Shown: in pieces, positions 10,319 to 18,725 of the stretch | Numbering within the stretch: the first letter of the stretch is position 1 | Layout: every line of letters begins with the position of its first letter | Assembly: GCA_003134655.1 (NCBI GenBank) | Contig: PLBY01000045.1 | Span: 160,427 to 224,426, forward strand | Reading direction: 5' to 3' | DNA: 64,000 bases | Source of the DNA: Acidobacteriaceae bacterium | Lineage (GTDB): Bacteria > Acidobacteriota > Terriglobia > Terriglobales > Acidobacteriaceae | The notes under the pieces: model-generated | Told to the model about the DNA's origin: nothing | Database searches by the model: none | The model's input: only the letters and a program-made list of their open reading frames with translations | Made by a program: the position numbers and the translations under genes

Positions 10319-11404
10319 ATGAGCAAGTCCAAGTCGCAAAAATCATCCAGCAATCGCCGCAGCTTTCTGAAAGCGGGCGGCCTCATGACTGCGGCCGCTC
10401 TCGGCTCGGCCGCTCTTCCCGATCTCGCGCGCGGGCAGTCAAGCCCTGTCTCTCGTCCGCAGCCTAACAATTCGGCGACCACCAACGCGATGCCAACGCG
10501 GAATCTGGGAAAGACTGGATACAAAGTCGGGATCTTCAGCCTCGGTGGACAGGCTTCTCTCGAGAAGCCCAACAACGAAGCCGTCGCCGTTCCGATCATT
10601 GAAAAGGCTCTCGACCTCGGCGTGAATTACATCGATACGTCTTCCATCTACGGCGGCCCGGAGCGCTGGAGCGAGCAATACGTCGGCAAAGTGATGAAGC
10701 ATCGCCGCAACGACGTATTTCTCGCAACCAAAACAAAAGAGCGCACGCGCGACGCTTCGATGCGCATGATTGAGAAGTCGCTTAACTTGCTGCAGACCGA
10801 TCACGTCGACCTGTGGCAGCTGCACGACATTGGCACGATGACCGACATCAACGAAATCTTCGCCAAGGGCGGAGCCATGGAAGCCTTGCTCGAGGCTCGT
10901 GATCAGAAGATCGTGCGCTATCTCGGCATCACGGGGCACTACCGGCCTGACGCGCTGATCGAGGCGATTCACCGGCATCCGTTCGACACGATTCTGATGG
11001 CGGTCAACGCGGCCGATCCGCATCACTACAGCTTCAGTGAGCAACTGCTGCCACTGGCCGTGGAAAAGCAGATGGGCATTATCGGGATGAAAGTCCCGGC
11101 GCGGGGACGCATTCTCTCGTCGTGGACGCCACCGCCCATCGAGCAGCAGAAGCATTCGTGGGAAGGCATGGTGCTGGCGCCGACCGCGGGCACGCTCGAC
11201 ATGCGGCAGGCGATGTACTATTCGCTCTCGCTACCGGTCAGCACGGTCATCATCGGCTGCGACACGGTTGCGCAGCTCGAACAGAACGTGCAACTTGCCC
11301 GCGAGTTCACTCCGCTCAACCAGCAACAGATGGCCACGCTTACCGAGAAGGCGCAGCCGGTGTCGAAGCAGTCGCTGTTTTTCCGGTTTTACGAGCGAGC
11401 GTAA
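10319..11404 (+). CDS. Aldo/keto reductase with Tat-type signal
   Basis: SSNRRSFLKAGGLMTAAALGSAALPD twin-arginine leader; MPTRNLGKTGYKVGIFSLGG ... GVNYIDTSSIYG ... YLGITGHY. Confidence 0.88.
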   Translation: MSKSKSQKSSSNRRSFLKAGGLMTAAALGSAALPDLARGQSSPVSRPQPNNSATTNAMPTRNLGKTGYKVGIFSLGGQASLEKPNNEAVAVPIIEKALDLGVNYIDTSSIYGGPERWSEQYVGKVMKHRRNDVFLATKTKERTRDASMRMIEKSLNLLQTDHVDLWQLHDIGTMTDINEIFAKGGAMEALLEARDQKIVRYLGITGHYRPDALIEAIHRHPFDTILMAVNAADPHHYSFSEQLLPLAVEKQMGIIGMKVPARGRILSSWTPPPIEQQKHSWEGMVLAPTAGTLDMRQAMYYSLSLPVSTVIIGCDTVAQLEQNVQLAREFTPLNQQQMATLTEKAQPVSKQSLFFRFYERA

Positions 11405-11440
11405 GGTTTGACTGATCTGGCGAACCAGCGCCAACAGACT

Positions 11441-11531
11441 TGTCATCCTGAGGGCCGCGCTTTTTGCGGCCCGAAGGACCTATGCAACTTGCCGGGAGTT
11501 ACATAGATCCTTCGCTTTGCTCAGGATGACA
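11441..11531. repeat. Interspersed inverted repeat of the GTCATCCTGAG...CTCAGGATGAC type, copy 1
   Basis: tgtcatcctgagggccgcgctttttgcggcccgaaggacc ... gatccttcgctttgctcaggatgaca; internal GGCCGC/GCGGCC stem. Confidence 0.8.
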
Positions 11532-11573
11532 GATCGCCCGTTCCCACCGCACCGCCCTTTATAATCACTGCCT

Positions 11574-13049
11574 ATGGTCACCACGACGGCCGATTCCATT
11601 GCCGCCCACACGAAATATGAGCCCGTCATCGGCCTGGAAGTTCACGTCCAGCTGCTGACGGCGACCAAGATTTTCTGCTCGTGCTCGACGCGATTTGGCG
11701 CGCCGCCGAATTCCAACGTCTGCCCGGTATGCCTGGGCATGCCCGGCGCGCTTCCCGTGCTCAACAAGAAAGTCGTCGAGTTCGCCACGCTGGCGGCGAT
11801 GGCGCTGCAGTGCCGCATCAACGAGACTTCCATTTTTGCGCGCAAGAATTATTTCTATCCCGACCTGCCCAAGGGATACCAGATTTCGCAGTACGACAAG
11901 CCGCTGGCCGAGTTTGGCTTCATCGAGATTTCCGCTGGCAAGGGCAAGAAGAAGATCGGGATCACCCGCGTGCATCTGGAAGAAGACGCGGGCAAGAGCC
12001 TGCACGAGGGTTTTCCCGACTCCGACGAGAAGACCGCCATCGATCTCAACCGCACCGGCGTGCCGCTGATTGAGATTGTCAGCGAGCCCGACATCGCCAC
12101 GCCCGACGAGGCCTACGAATACCTGACGCGGCTGAAGGAAATCATCCTGTACACGGGCGTCAGCGACTGCAACATGGAGGAAGGGTCGCTGCGCTGCGAT
12201 GCCAATGTCAGCGTGCGCCCGCGCGGGCAGAAGGAATTCGGCACCAAGGCCGAAATCAAGAACGTGAATTCGTTTCGCTTCATTCGCGAGGCGTTGGAAT
12301 ATGACATTCGCCGCCAGATTGATGTTCTGGAATCCGGCGGCAAGATCCCGCAGGAGACTCGCCTCTACAACTCCAACGAAGGCAAGACCTACAGCATGCG
12401 CTCGAAGGAGCAGGCGCACGATTACCGCTACTTCCCCGAGCCGGACCTGCTTCCGCTGGTGGTCGATGAAACCTGGAAGTCCGAGATCGCCCGCACTCTG
12501 CCCGAACTCCCCGAGGCCCGCCGAGCGCGGCTGGTGAAGGACTACGGCATCACCGAATATGACGCGCAGGTGCTGACGTTCTCGAAGTCGCTGGCCGACC
12601 AGTTCGAAGAGGCAGCGAAGGCGGCGAAGAATCCCAAGCGGGTCGCCAACCTGGTGCAGGGCGAGTTGATGGGCCGGCTTAAAGCGAAGGGAATCGAGAT
12701 CGAGCAATCTCCGATCTCAATGAAGGGAGTCGCAGCGTCGGCCGATCTGGTCGAAGGCGGCAGAATCTCGGGCAAGATGCTCAAGGACCTCTACGATCTC
12801 GCCTTCGAGCGAGGCAAAGACTTCCCTGTGGTTTATGAAGAAGAAGGCCGCCCGCAACAGTCGACGGATACTTCGGCGCTGGAAAAGATGATCGACGACG
12901 TGCTGGCAGCGAATCCCAAGCAACTGGAGCAGTACCGCGCCGGCAAGACCACGATGCTCGGCTTCTTCGTCGGCCAGGTCATGAAGGCCTCCAAAGGCCA
13001 GGCCAGCCCGCAGATTGTGAACGAGTTGCTGGCCAAGAAGCTGAGTTGA
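11574..13049 (+). CDS. gatB: Asp-tRNA(Asn)/Glu-tRNA(Gln) amidotransferase subunit B
   Basis: YEPVIGLEVHVQLLTATKIFCSCSTRFGAPPNSNVCPVCLGMPGALPVLN, DYRYFPEPDLLPL, C-terminal GatB/YqeY region. Confidence 0.97.
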   Translation: MVTTTADSIAAHTKYEPVIGLEVHVQLLTATKIFCSCSTRFGAPPNSNVCPVCLGMPGALPVLNKKVVEFATLAAMALQCRINETSIFARKNYFYPDLPKGYQISQYDKPLAEFGFIEISAGKGKKKIGITRVHLEEDAGKSLHEGFPDSDEKTAIDLNRTGVPLIEIVSEPDIATPDEAYEYLTRLKEIILYTGVSDCNMEEGSLRCDANVSVRPRGQKEFGTKAEIKNVNSFRFIREALEYDIRRQIDVLESGGKIPQETRLYNSNEGKTYSMRSKEQAHDYRYFPEPDLLPLVVDETWKSEIARTLPELPEARRARLVKDYGITEYDAQVLTFSKSLADQFEEAAKAAKNPKRVANLVQGELMGRLKAKGIEIEQSPISMKGVAASADLVEGGRISGKMLKDLYDLAFERGKDFPVVYEEEGRPQQSTDTSALEKMIDDVLAANPKQLEQYRAGKTTMLGFFVGQVMKASKGQASPQIVNELLAKKLS

Positions 13050-13196
13050 TTGCAGGGCACGTCCCCTTAAGGCATGTCCTGCGCGGGTCGAGGTACTATG
13101 CCGGGCCTATGACTTCGGTCATCTGATCTTTCGCTGGCCGCCCGGCTACCATGACACTGGGCCTGCCTGTCTTGGGCCGACCGATCGGGAACTGCC

Positions 13197-13850
13197 ATGA
13201 AATTCAAGCTCGACCGCATCATTAGCGTTGCGACCCTGGTGGCATCGTTGATCGCCATCATTCTGGTTCTGAAGAAACCTGCGCCGGTGGCTCAGCCGCA
13301 GGCTCCGGCGGCCATTGCGGAACATGCCCAGTCGTTCGACCAGAAGATGGCGGAGTTCCAGCAGGCCACGCAGCTGTCGCAGCCGAGCGGCTCTTTTGAG
13401 GCGAAACCCGAAGCCGGACAGGCCGCATCTCCGGCGTCGGCACAGCCCAAGGCTGAAGTCCACATCAATTCCGAAGAAATCAGCGCGGTGCTCGCGCAGT
13501 CGCTGGGCGCGGCCGGGGCGCTCACGCCAGACTCCAACATCGGCGGCGCTGCGCCCACCATTAAAGACCAGTCGGTCAGCTTCGACGGCGACCTGGTGCA
13601 TGGCCAGTTCCTCACGGAAATTGCCGGCAAAGATGTTTGGGTTACGATTTCGGGGCACATCGGCGAGAAGGATGGGTACGCGACGTTCGATCCTACAGAA
13701 TTCAAGGTTGGCGATCTGAGCGTGCCGGTGTCGCTGGTGAATCCCGCCCTGCAGAAGAAACTGGCCGAGGAACGCGATCGGCTGAAGCTTCCCGACAACG
13801 TGGGCGCGATGAAAGTGCAGAACAGCGAACTGGTGATGCAGCAGAAATAA
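13197..13850 (+). CDS. Hypothetical membrane-anchored protein
   Basis: N-terminal TM segment ISVATLVASLIAIILVLKK followed by Pro/Ala/Gln-rich linker. Confidence 0.6.
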   Translation: MKFKLDRIISVATLVASLIAIILVLKKPAPVAQPQAPAAIAEHAQSFDQKMAEFQQATQLSQPSGSFEAKPEAGQAASPASAQPKAEVHINSEEISAVLAQSLGAAGALTPDSNIGGAAPTIKDQSVSFDGDLVHGQFLTEIAGKDVWVTISGHIGEKDGYATFDPTEFKVGDLSVPVSLVNPALQKKLAEERDRLKLPDNVGAMKVQNSELVMQQK

Positions 13851-13869
13851 GCTGTGCTAGAACTTGGCT

Positions 13870-13951
13870 GTGTGGGACCGGGTCTCTGACCGGTCGGCGG
13901 GCCGCAAGGCCGCTTGCGCGGCCTGACCGGGTCAAAGACCCGGTCCCACAC
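13870..13951. terminator. Large inverted repeat between convergent genes; possible bidirectional terminator or repeat element
   Basis: gtgtgggaccgggtctctgacc ... ggtcaaagacccggtcccacac; flanks gaactt/aagttc extend the pairing. Confidence 0.6.
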
Positions 13952-13955
13952 AAGT

Positions 13956-15467
13956 TCAGGCAGGTCCCACACGATTCTCAGTAGCTACCTTGCCGTACCA
14001 ACGGCCTGAGTCTTTGATGGTCCGCTGCTGCGTCTTGAAGTCCACGTAAGCCAGGCCGAAGCGCTGGCTGAAGCCTTCGGCCCACTCGAAATTATCCAGC
14101 AGGCTCCACGCGTGATACCCACGAACATCGGCGCCATCGGCCATCGCCCGTGCCAGCGCCGCCAGATACTGCCTGTGATATTCAATGCGGCGGCGGTCGT
14201 GAATCGCGCCGCTGGCGTCGGGCCCATCGTTGTACGAGCAGCCGCTCTCGGTAATCTCGATCACGGGCCGGTTGTAATCTCGTGTGATGCGCGTGACCAT
14301 GTCGTACAGCGCCTTCGGCCAGACTTCCCAGCCGAAATCCGTTTTCGGTCCCTGTTGTCCACCATCCATCTTCACGGGAAACAGCCACTCCTGCGCGTGC
14401 GAGAAGCGCTCCATGGTGCCGGGCGCCGAAGCAATCGTACGGTAGTAGAGATTGATGCCGATGAAGTCCAGCGGTGCCCGCGTCTTCTCCATGTCGCCAG
14501 CCTTGATCCGCATCGCAGTTTCCGGCAGAAACGCCAGCGCGTCGGGATAGCGCCCGCGCAGCGCCGGTTCCAGAAACCACGTATTGGTGATCGCATGCGC
14601 TCGCTCGGCTGCCAACTTGTCTGCCTCAGAATCGGTGGCGGGCTCGCACGGAGACATGCTGAACGCCGTGCCCACGCGCGCGGACGGACGAGCCGCCTTG
14701 AGCGCACGAAACCCCCCGCTCTGCGCCAGATTCACGACGTGCGTGGCCCGTAGAAAATCGAGAATGCTCTGGCGTCCCGGAGCGTGCGTGCCCTCGAGGT
14801 GCCCCAGATCGACGAATGCATCCGGCTCGTTAAAAATCATCCAGTCGGCAACTCGGTCACCCAGCGCCTGCGCCATCAGCTGCACGTAATCGGTAAAGCG
14901 GCCTGCCGTATCGCGGTTAGTCCAACCGCCTGCATCTTCGAGAGCTTGTGGCAAGTCCCAGTGATAGAGCGTGACCAGCGGACGGATGCGCGCCTCGAGC
15001 AGCGCGTCCACCAGGCGGCTGTAATAATCGACGCCCTTGGAATTCGCCGCGCCTGACCCCGAAGCCTGAATGCGCGGCCAGGAAATCGAAAACCGGTAGC
15101 TGTTCAGATTCATCGCCCGTATCAAAGCGATGTCTTCGCGCCACCGGTGGTAGGAATCGCAAGCTACATCGCCGGTGTCGCCGTTCTTGATCTTCCCCGG
15201 AGTGTGCGCGAAGCGGTCCCAGATGGATTCACCTTTCCCATCCTCATTCCACGCGCCTTCGATCTGATAAGAGGCAGTGGCCGTGCCCCAGAAGAATCCC
15301 TTCGGAAATGTAGTCGAGGCTGCTTGAAATTGCAGCGCAGAGTCGCGGGCCGGAGCCGGGGTGCTCGCCTTGGAAGACCCGCTGCACGCCGAGAATGCCG
15401 CAGGCAGCCCAAGAGCGGCGCTGGCCCCGAGAATCGATTGCACGAACTTGCGGCGTGACAGGCGCAA
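13956..15467 (-). CDS. Family 1 beta-glucosidase, Tat-exported
   Basis: RLSRRKFVQSILGASAALG leader; FPKGFFWGTATASYQIEGAWNEDGKGESIWDRFAHTPGKI, MIFNEPDAFVDLGHLEGTHAPG, ITESGCSYND. Confidence 0.93.
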   Translation of the reverse strand: MRLSRRKFVQSILGASAALGLPAAFSACSGSSKASTPAPARDSALQFQAASTTFPKGFFWGTATASYQIEGAWNEDGKGESIWDRFAHTPGKIKNGDTGDVACDSYHRWREDIALIRAMNLNSYRFSISWPRIQASGSGAANSKGVDYYSRLVDALLEARIRPLVTLYHWDLPQALEDAGGWTNRDTAGRFTDYVQLMAQALGDRVADWMIFNEPDAFVDLGHLEGTHAPGRQSILDFLRATHVVNLAQSGGFRALKAARPSARVGTAFSMSPCEPATDSEADKLAAERAHAITNTWFLEPALRGRYPDALAFLPETAMRIKAGDMEKTRAPLDFIGINLYYRTIASAPGTMERFSHAQEWLFPVKMDGGQQGPKTDFGWEVWPKALYDMVTRITRDYNRPVIEITESGCSYNDGPDASGAIHDRRRIEYHRQYLAALARAMADGADVRGYHAWSLLDNFEWAEGFSQRFGLAYVDFKTQQRTIKDSGRWYGKVATENRVGPA

Positions 15468-15508
15468 CTAGACTGGATCTCCTTCAAGAATTGAGACGGC
15501 GCTGGTCA

Positions 15509-16474
15509 TCAATTGTGCTTGATGAACTTCCCGTTTTTCTGTCCGGTCAGCGAGTTGTAAAGCGTCTCCAGAAACGCATCTTCATTGATGAAGTCTCCGG
15601 AATACTTCTTCCACGGATCGAGCAGCTTCGCTTGCTTCATCTGGTCGAGGGTTTTGCCTTCTGCCAGCGATTTCGCCACGACATCGCGGGTTGCTTTCAG
15701 CATCGTAAGATAGGTGCGCACGTCGTCCACGCTCGACACCGGACCGTGTCCAGGAATAATTTTCACATCCGGCGGCACCTGCGCGATCACTTTCTCCACG
15801 CCGTCAATCATCCCGTTGATGCTGCCTCCGCTATCGACGTCAATGAACGGGAAGCCATACGTCACAAAATCGTCGCCCATGTGAACCACGTTGGATTTGG
15901 GGAAGAAGATGATCGAGTCGCCGTCGGTGTGGCCGGCAGGAAAGAAGAGCGCCCGAATATCTTCGCCGTTCAAATGCACGGTCACGTCGTGATCGAACGT
16001 GATAATCGGCAGCGCTTCCTTGGCGGCGGGCTTCACATCCATGTGCACCGAACTGCCGTTCCCAGCCGCGCCGCCCGATTCCAGCCGCTTGCGCACGTTG
16101 TCATGCGCAATAATCGGCGCCTGTTTCTGAAAATACGCGTTCCCGCCCGTGTGATCGCCGTGATAGTGCGTGTTGATGATGAACCGTACGGGCTTGTCGG
16201 TGATGCCTTTCAACGCTGCCTGAATCTTCTCGGCGAGCGGGGCATATTGATCGTCGACAATCACAATTCCGTCGTCTCCGACTGACGCGCCAATGTTCCC
16301 ACCGGCGCCTTCCAACATGTAGACGTTGCCGGCCACCTTGGTGACCTTCATCTGGACCTTGCTGAAATCCTCGTCCTGAGCCGCAGCCGCGCCCAAAGCC
16401 AATAGCAGACCAGCGAGCAGAATCGATGTCACGCGATTCATCTGTTCCTCTTTCTCGACGTGCCGGGACATCAT
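15509..16474 (-). CDS. MBL-fold metallo-hydrolase, exported
   Basis: INTHYHGDHTGGNAYF HxHxDH motif; FPAGHTDGDSIIFFPKSNVVHMGDDFV; signal peptide. Confidence 0.9.
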   Translation of the reverse strand: MMSRHVEKEEQMNRVTSILLAGLLLALGAAAAQDEDFSKVQMKVTKVAGNVYMLEGAGGNIGASVGDDGIVIVDDQYAPLAEKIQAALKGITDKPVRFIINTHYHGDHTGGNAYFQKQAPIIAHDNVRKRLESGGAAGNGSSVHMDVKPAAKEALPIITFDHDVTVHLNGEDIRALFFPAGHTDGDSIIFFPKSNVVHMGDDFVTYGFPFIDVDSGGSINGMIDGVEKVIAQVPPDVKIIPGHGPVSSVDDVRTYLTMLKATRDVVAKSLAEGKTLDQMKQAKLLDPWKKYSGDFINEDAFLETLYNSLTGQKNGKFIKHN

Positions 16475-16531
16475 TCTAGCGAAAGTTCAGAAGTACGTAG
16501 TTGGAATTCGGAACATGCAGGCTTCGGTGCT

Positions 16532-18046
16532 CTATTCCGGGTGCAGGCTGTCATACATCTTCCACAGCTTGTCAGCTGTCGCGCGATAAATGACCCAGCC
16601 CTTGCTGCCATCGGAAATCTCGCGGAAGAGCAACTCGCCGCGGCGATCGCCGTCGGCATCCACCGCGTCGATCAATTCGAGACGCGGCGTGATGTCGAGA
16701 TGGTACTTGTCGGTTACTCCCGAATAGATCTTGTGCAGGTTGTTGTAGATGTCCGGATACGCCACCAGCACAATCGAATACTGCGTTTCCGCGTCGACCG
16801 CGGAGAATGCAACGCCCGCGGGCGGGAGTGGCATGTGCGCTTCTGCGCTAAGCACCATGACCGGCTGGTTGTTGGTCCACAAGTCGTACGCCTTCATCTG
16901 CACGTTCTCGAGAATCGGATCTTTCGTCTTCGTCGCGGTCGTAGCGCGGCGGGCGGCCTGCGATCCCGCGGGCTTCGGCGCAATCTTTGCCTTGGCCTGC
17001 GCCTCTAGGTAAGCGCGAACCTGTTCCTTGGCCAGCGCTACCATCTGCTTCCGGCGGTCTCCTTCTTCGTCCTTGAGCCACTCGAATGCGAACGAGCGAG
17101 GGTCGGGTCCAGTCGCATCGGAAATTGCGGGAACCATATCGACCGGTGCACTGTCGGCCGCGACCTGAGCAGCTTTTGGGGCATCTGCCGGCGCCGCAGA
17201 CGTCGCCTTCCCAGGCTTGCTGTAGCCGGGTACTTCATCTTCCGGCAACGGCTCGACTGGCTTCCCGCGCCGCAGAGTCGGCCGGTTGCCCGCCCCGGCT
17301 CCACTGTCAGATGCCGGTACGTTCGGGCCATCGTCCGCCTTGGCGTCGTTCGGGTTGGAATCAGAGGGCTTGGAAGCGCCGGGTGCTGTCGAGCCCGATC
17401 CCGGTTTGCTCTGGCCCGTCGGAGTCGAATCCGCCGGTGGGGCGGATGGGGGCGGCGGAGTACCCTTGTTCAATCGCGGTGGCTCGTCCCCTGAATCCGA
17501 CGGGGTGGTTTGGGACTGAGGCGCGGTTGTGGCTGGTGTGCTGGCTGGCTGCGACACCTTCGTGGGATCCCGCGTGAGCCGCGGAGGGCCTTCCCCATTG
17601 TCGATTCCTGCCGGCACCGACTCCGCCTTCAGCGCTTTACTCGCGGTGTCGCTGCCGTTGGGAACCCACTTGCCGGTGCCAATCCACGGACTCATGAGGT
17701 TGGCGGCATTGCTGTGTAGCGCGCTGCTGACCGTGAACAGTCCCAGCGAACTGCCGGCGCGCTGGGCTTCATACACCGTCTCCGTTTCCAGCGCCATGGG
17801 GACCGGATCGGCCTTGTATGCCGATGCGTCCCAGAACTTGCCGTTCACCAGAATCGCGACCGGAATCAGCGAGGTCTTGCCATTTGCCGCCATCTGCAAC
17901 ACCCCAACCGCTCGCGGCCCCGCTTCTTTCTTCCGCGGGACCTTCCGCTCGCCAGGTGTGATCTGTGGCCGCTCTTCCTGCGCCGTCGCGACGCTCGTCC
18001 ACGCCACGCTGCATGCCAGCAAAGCGACCAGAAGCGATCCGCGCAA
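16532..18046 (-). CDS. Hypothetical exported protein, Pro/Ser/Thr-rich central region
   Basis: ORF extends to 18229; a TTG start at about 18046 (RGSLLVALLACSVAWTSVATAQ signal peptide) removes the overlap with the divergent peroxiredoxin gene. Confidence 0.6.
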   Translation of the reverse strand: MRGSLLVALLACSVAWTSVATAQEERPQITPGERKVPRKKEAGPRAVGVLQMAANGKTSLIPVAILVNGKFWDASAYKADPVPMALETETVYEAQRAGSSLGLFTVSSALHSNAANLMSPWIGTGKWVPNGSDTASKALKAESVPAGIDNGEGPPRLTRDPTKVSQPASTPATTAPQSQTTPSDSGDEPPRLNKGTPPPPSAPPADSTPTGQSKPGSGSTAPGASKPSDSNPNDAKADDGPNVPASDSGAGAGNRPTLRRGKPVEPLPEDEVPGYSKPGKATSAAPADAPKAAQVAADSAPVDMVPAISDATGPDPRSFAFEWLKDEEGDRRKQMVALAKEQVRAYLEAQAKAKIAPKPAGSQAARRATTATKTKDPILENVQMKAYDLWTNNQPVMVLSAEAHMPLPPAGVAFSAVDAETQYSIVLVAYPDIYNNLHKIYSGVTDKYHLDITPRLELIDAVDADGDRRGELLFREISDGSKGWVIYRATADKLWKMYDSLHPE

Positions 18047-18146
18047 TAAAATTCTGCGGTGTAAAATCGTGACGAAGGCAGGCGAGCCGGGCGCCGGGGT
18101 CAAAGCGCTCCCGGCGTTGCACGTCGTTTTATCTGGAGAAATTGGC

Positions 18147-18620
18147 ATGAATATCAATGATAAGGCTCCCGCGTTCACTTTGCAGGACGAGAACGGCAAA
18201 GAGGTCGCGCTAAAGGACTTCCTCGGCAAGACCGTTGTTCTCTATTTCTATCCCCGCGCTGACACTCCGGGTTGAACCATTGAAGCCCGCGGGTTCCGCG
18301 ACACATACAAGAAGATGCAGAAGACCGGCGCCGTGCTGCTTGGCATATCCCCCGATACCCCGAAAGCACAGAAGAAATTTCAGGAAAAATTCGACCTGCC
18401 CTTCACCCTGCTCGCCGACGCCGACAAGAAAGTCGCCGAGGCTTTCGGCGTGATGAAAGAGAAAAACATGTACGGCAAGAAAGTCTGGGGAGTGGCGCGG
18501 ACGACCTTCATCATCGGCCCCGACGGCAAGATCCAGCATGTCTTCGAGAAGGTGAAGCCCGAGGGCCATGCCGAAGAAGTGCTGGCTTATCTGAAGGAAT
18601 CGGGCAAAGGCGCGGCTTAA
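18147..18620 (+). CDS. bcp: BCP-type thioredoxin-dependent peroxiredoxin, predicted selenoprotein with in-frame TGA (18273-18275) at the peroxidatic Cys position
   Basis: Continuous frame across TGA: MNINDKAPAFTLQDENGKEVALKDFLGKTVVLYFYPRADTPG[TGA]TIEARGFRDTYKKMQKTGAVLLGISPDTPKAQKKFQEKFDLPFTLLADADKKVAEAFG...; RBS ggagaa upstream of ATG. Confidence 0.85.
18288..18300 (+). promoter_or_regulatory. Putative bacterial SECIS hairpin
   Basis: CGCGG-GTT-CCGCG: perfect 5-bp stem, 3-nt loop starting with G; loop begins 17 nt after the TGA. Confidence 0.5.
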
Positions 18621-18640
18621 CTCTTTTGCACAGAGACTGA

Positions 18641-18720
18641 TTTTGGGTGGCGCAGCGCTTCAGTGCTGCGATAAGCGGCCGCTTTATGGCCCTGGGGCTT
18701 TTTTAGCCCCTGAGGTACCT
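18641..18720 (+). repeat. Interspersed palindromic element family A, copy A1 (intergenic)
   Basis: TTTTGGGTGGCGCAGCGCTTCAGTGCTGCGAT...GGGGCTTTTTTAGCCCCTGAGGTACC; same core at 36807, 51398 and 62836. Confidence 0.85.
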
Positions 18721-18725
18721 CGATC

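Noticed and set aside
17529-18275. 248-aa plus-strand ORF as an independent gene
   Set aside because: Most of it is antisense to the exported-protein gene 16532..18046; only its C-terminal 42 codons are real, as the N-terminus of the Sec-peroxiredoxin.
18315-18620. Truncated peroxiredoxin starting at MQKTGAVLLG
   Set aside because: Lacks the catalytic motif and has no separate RBS evidence; better explained as the post-UGA part of the selenoprotein.
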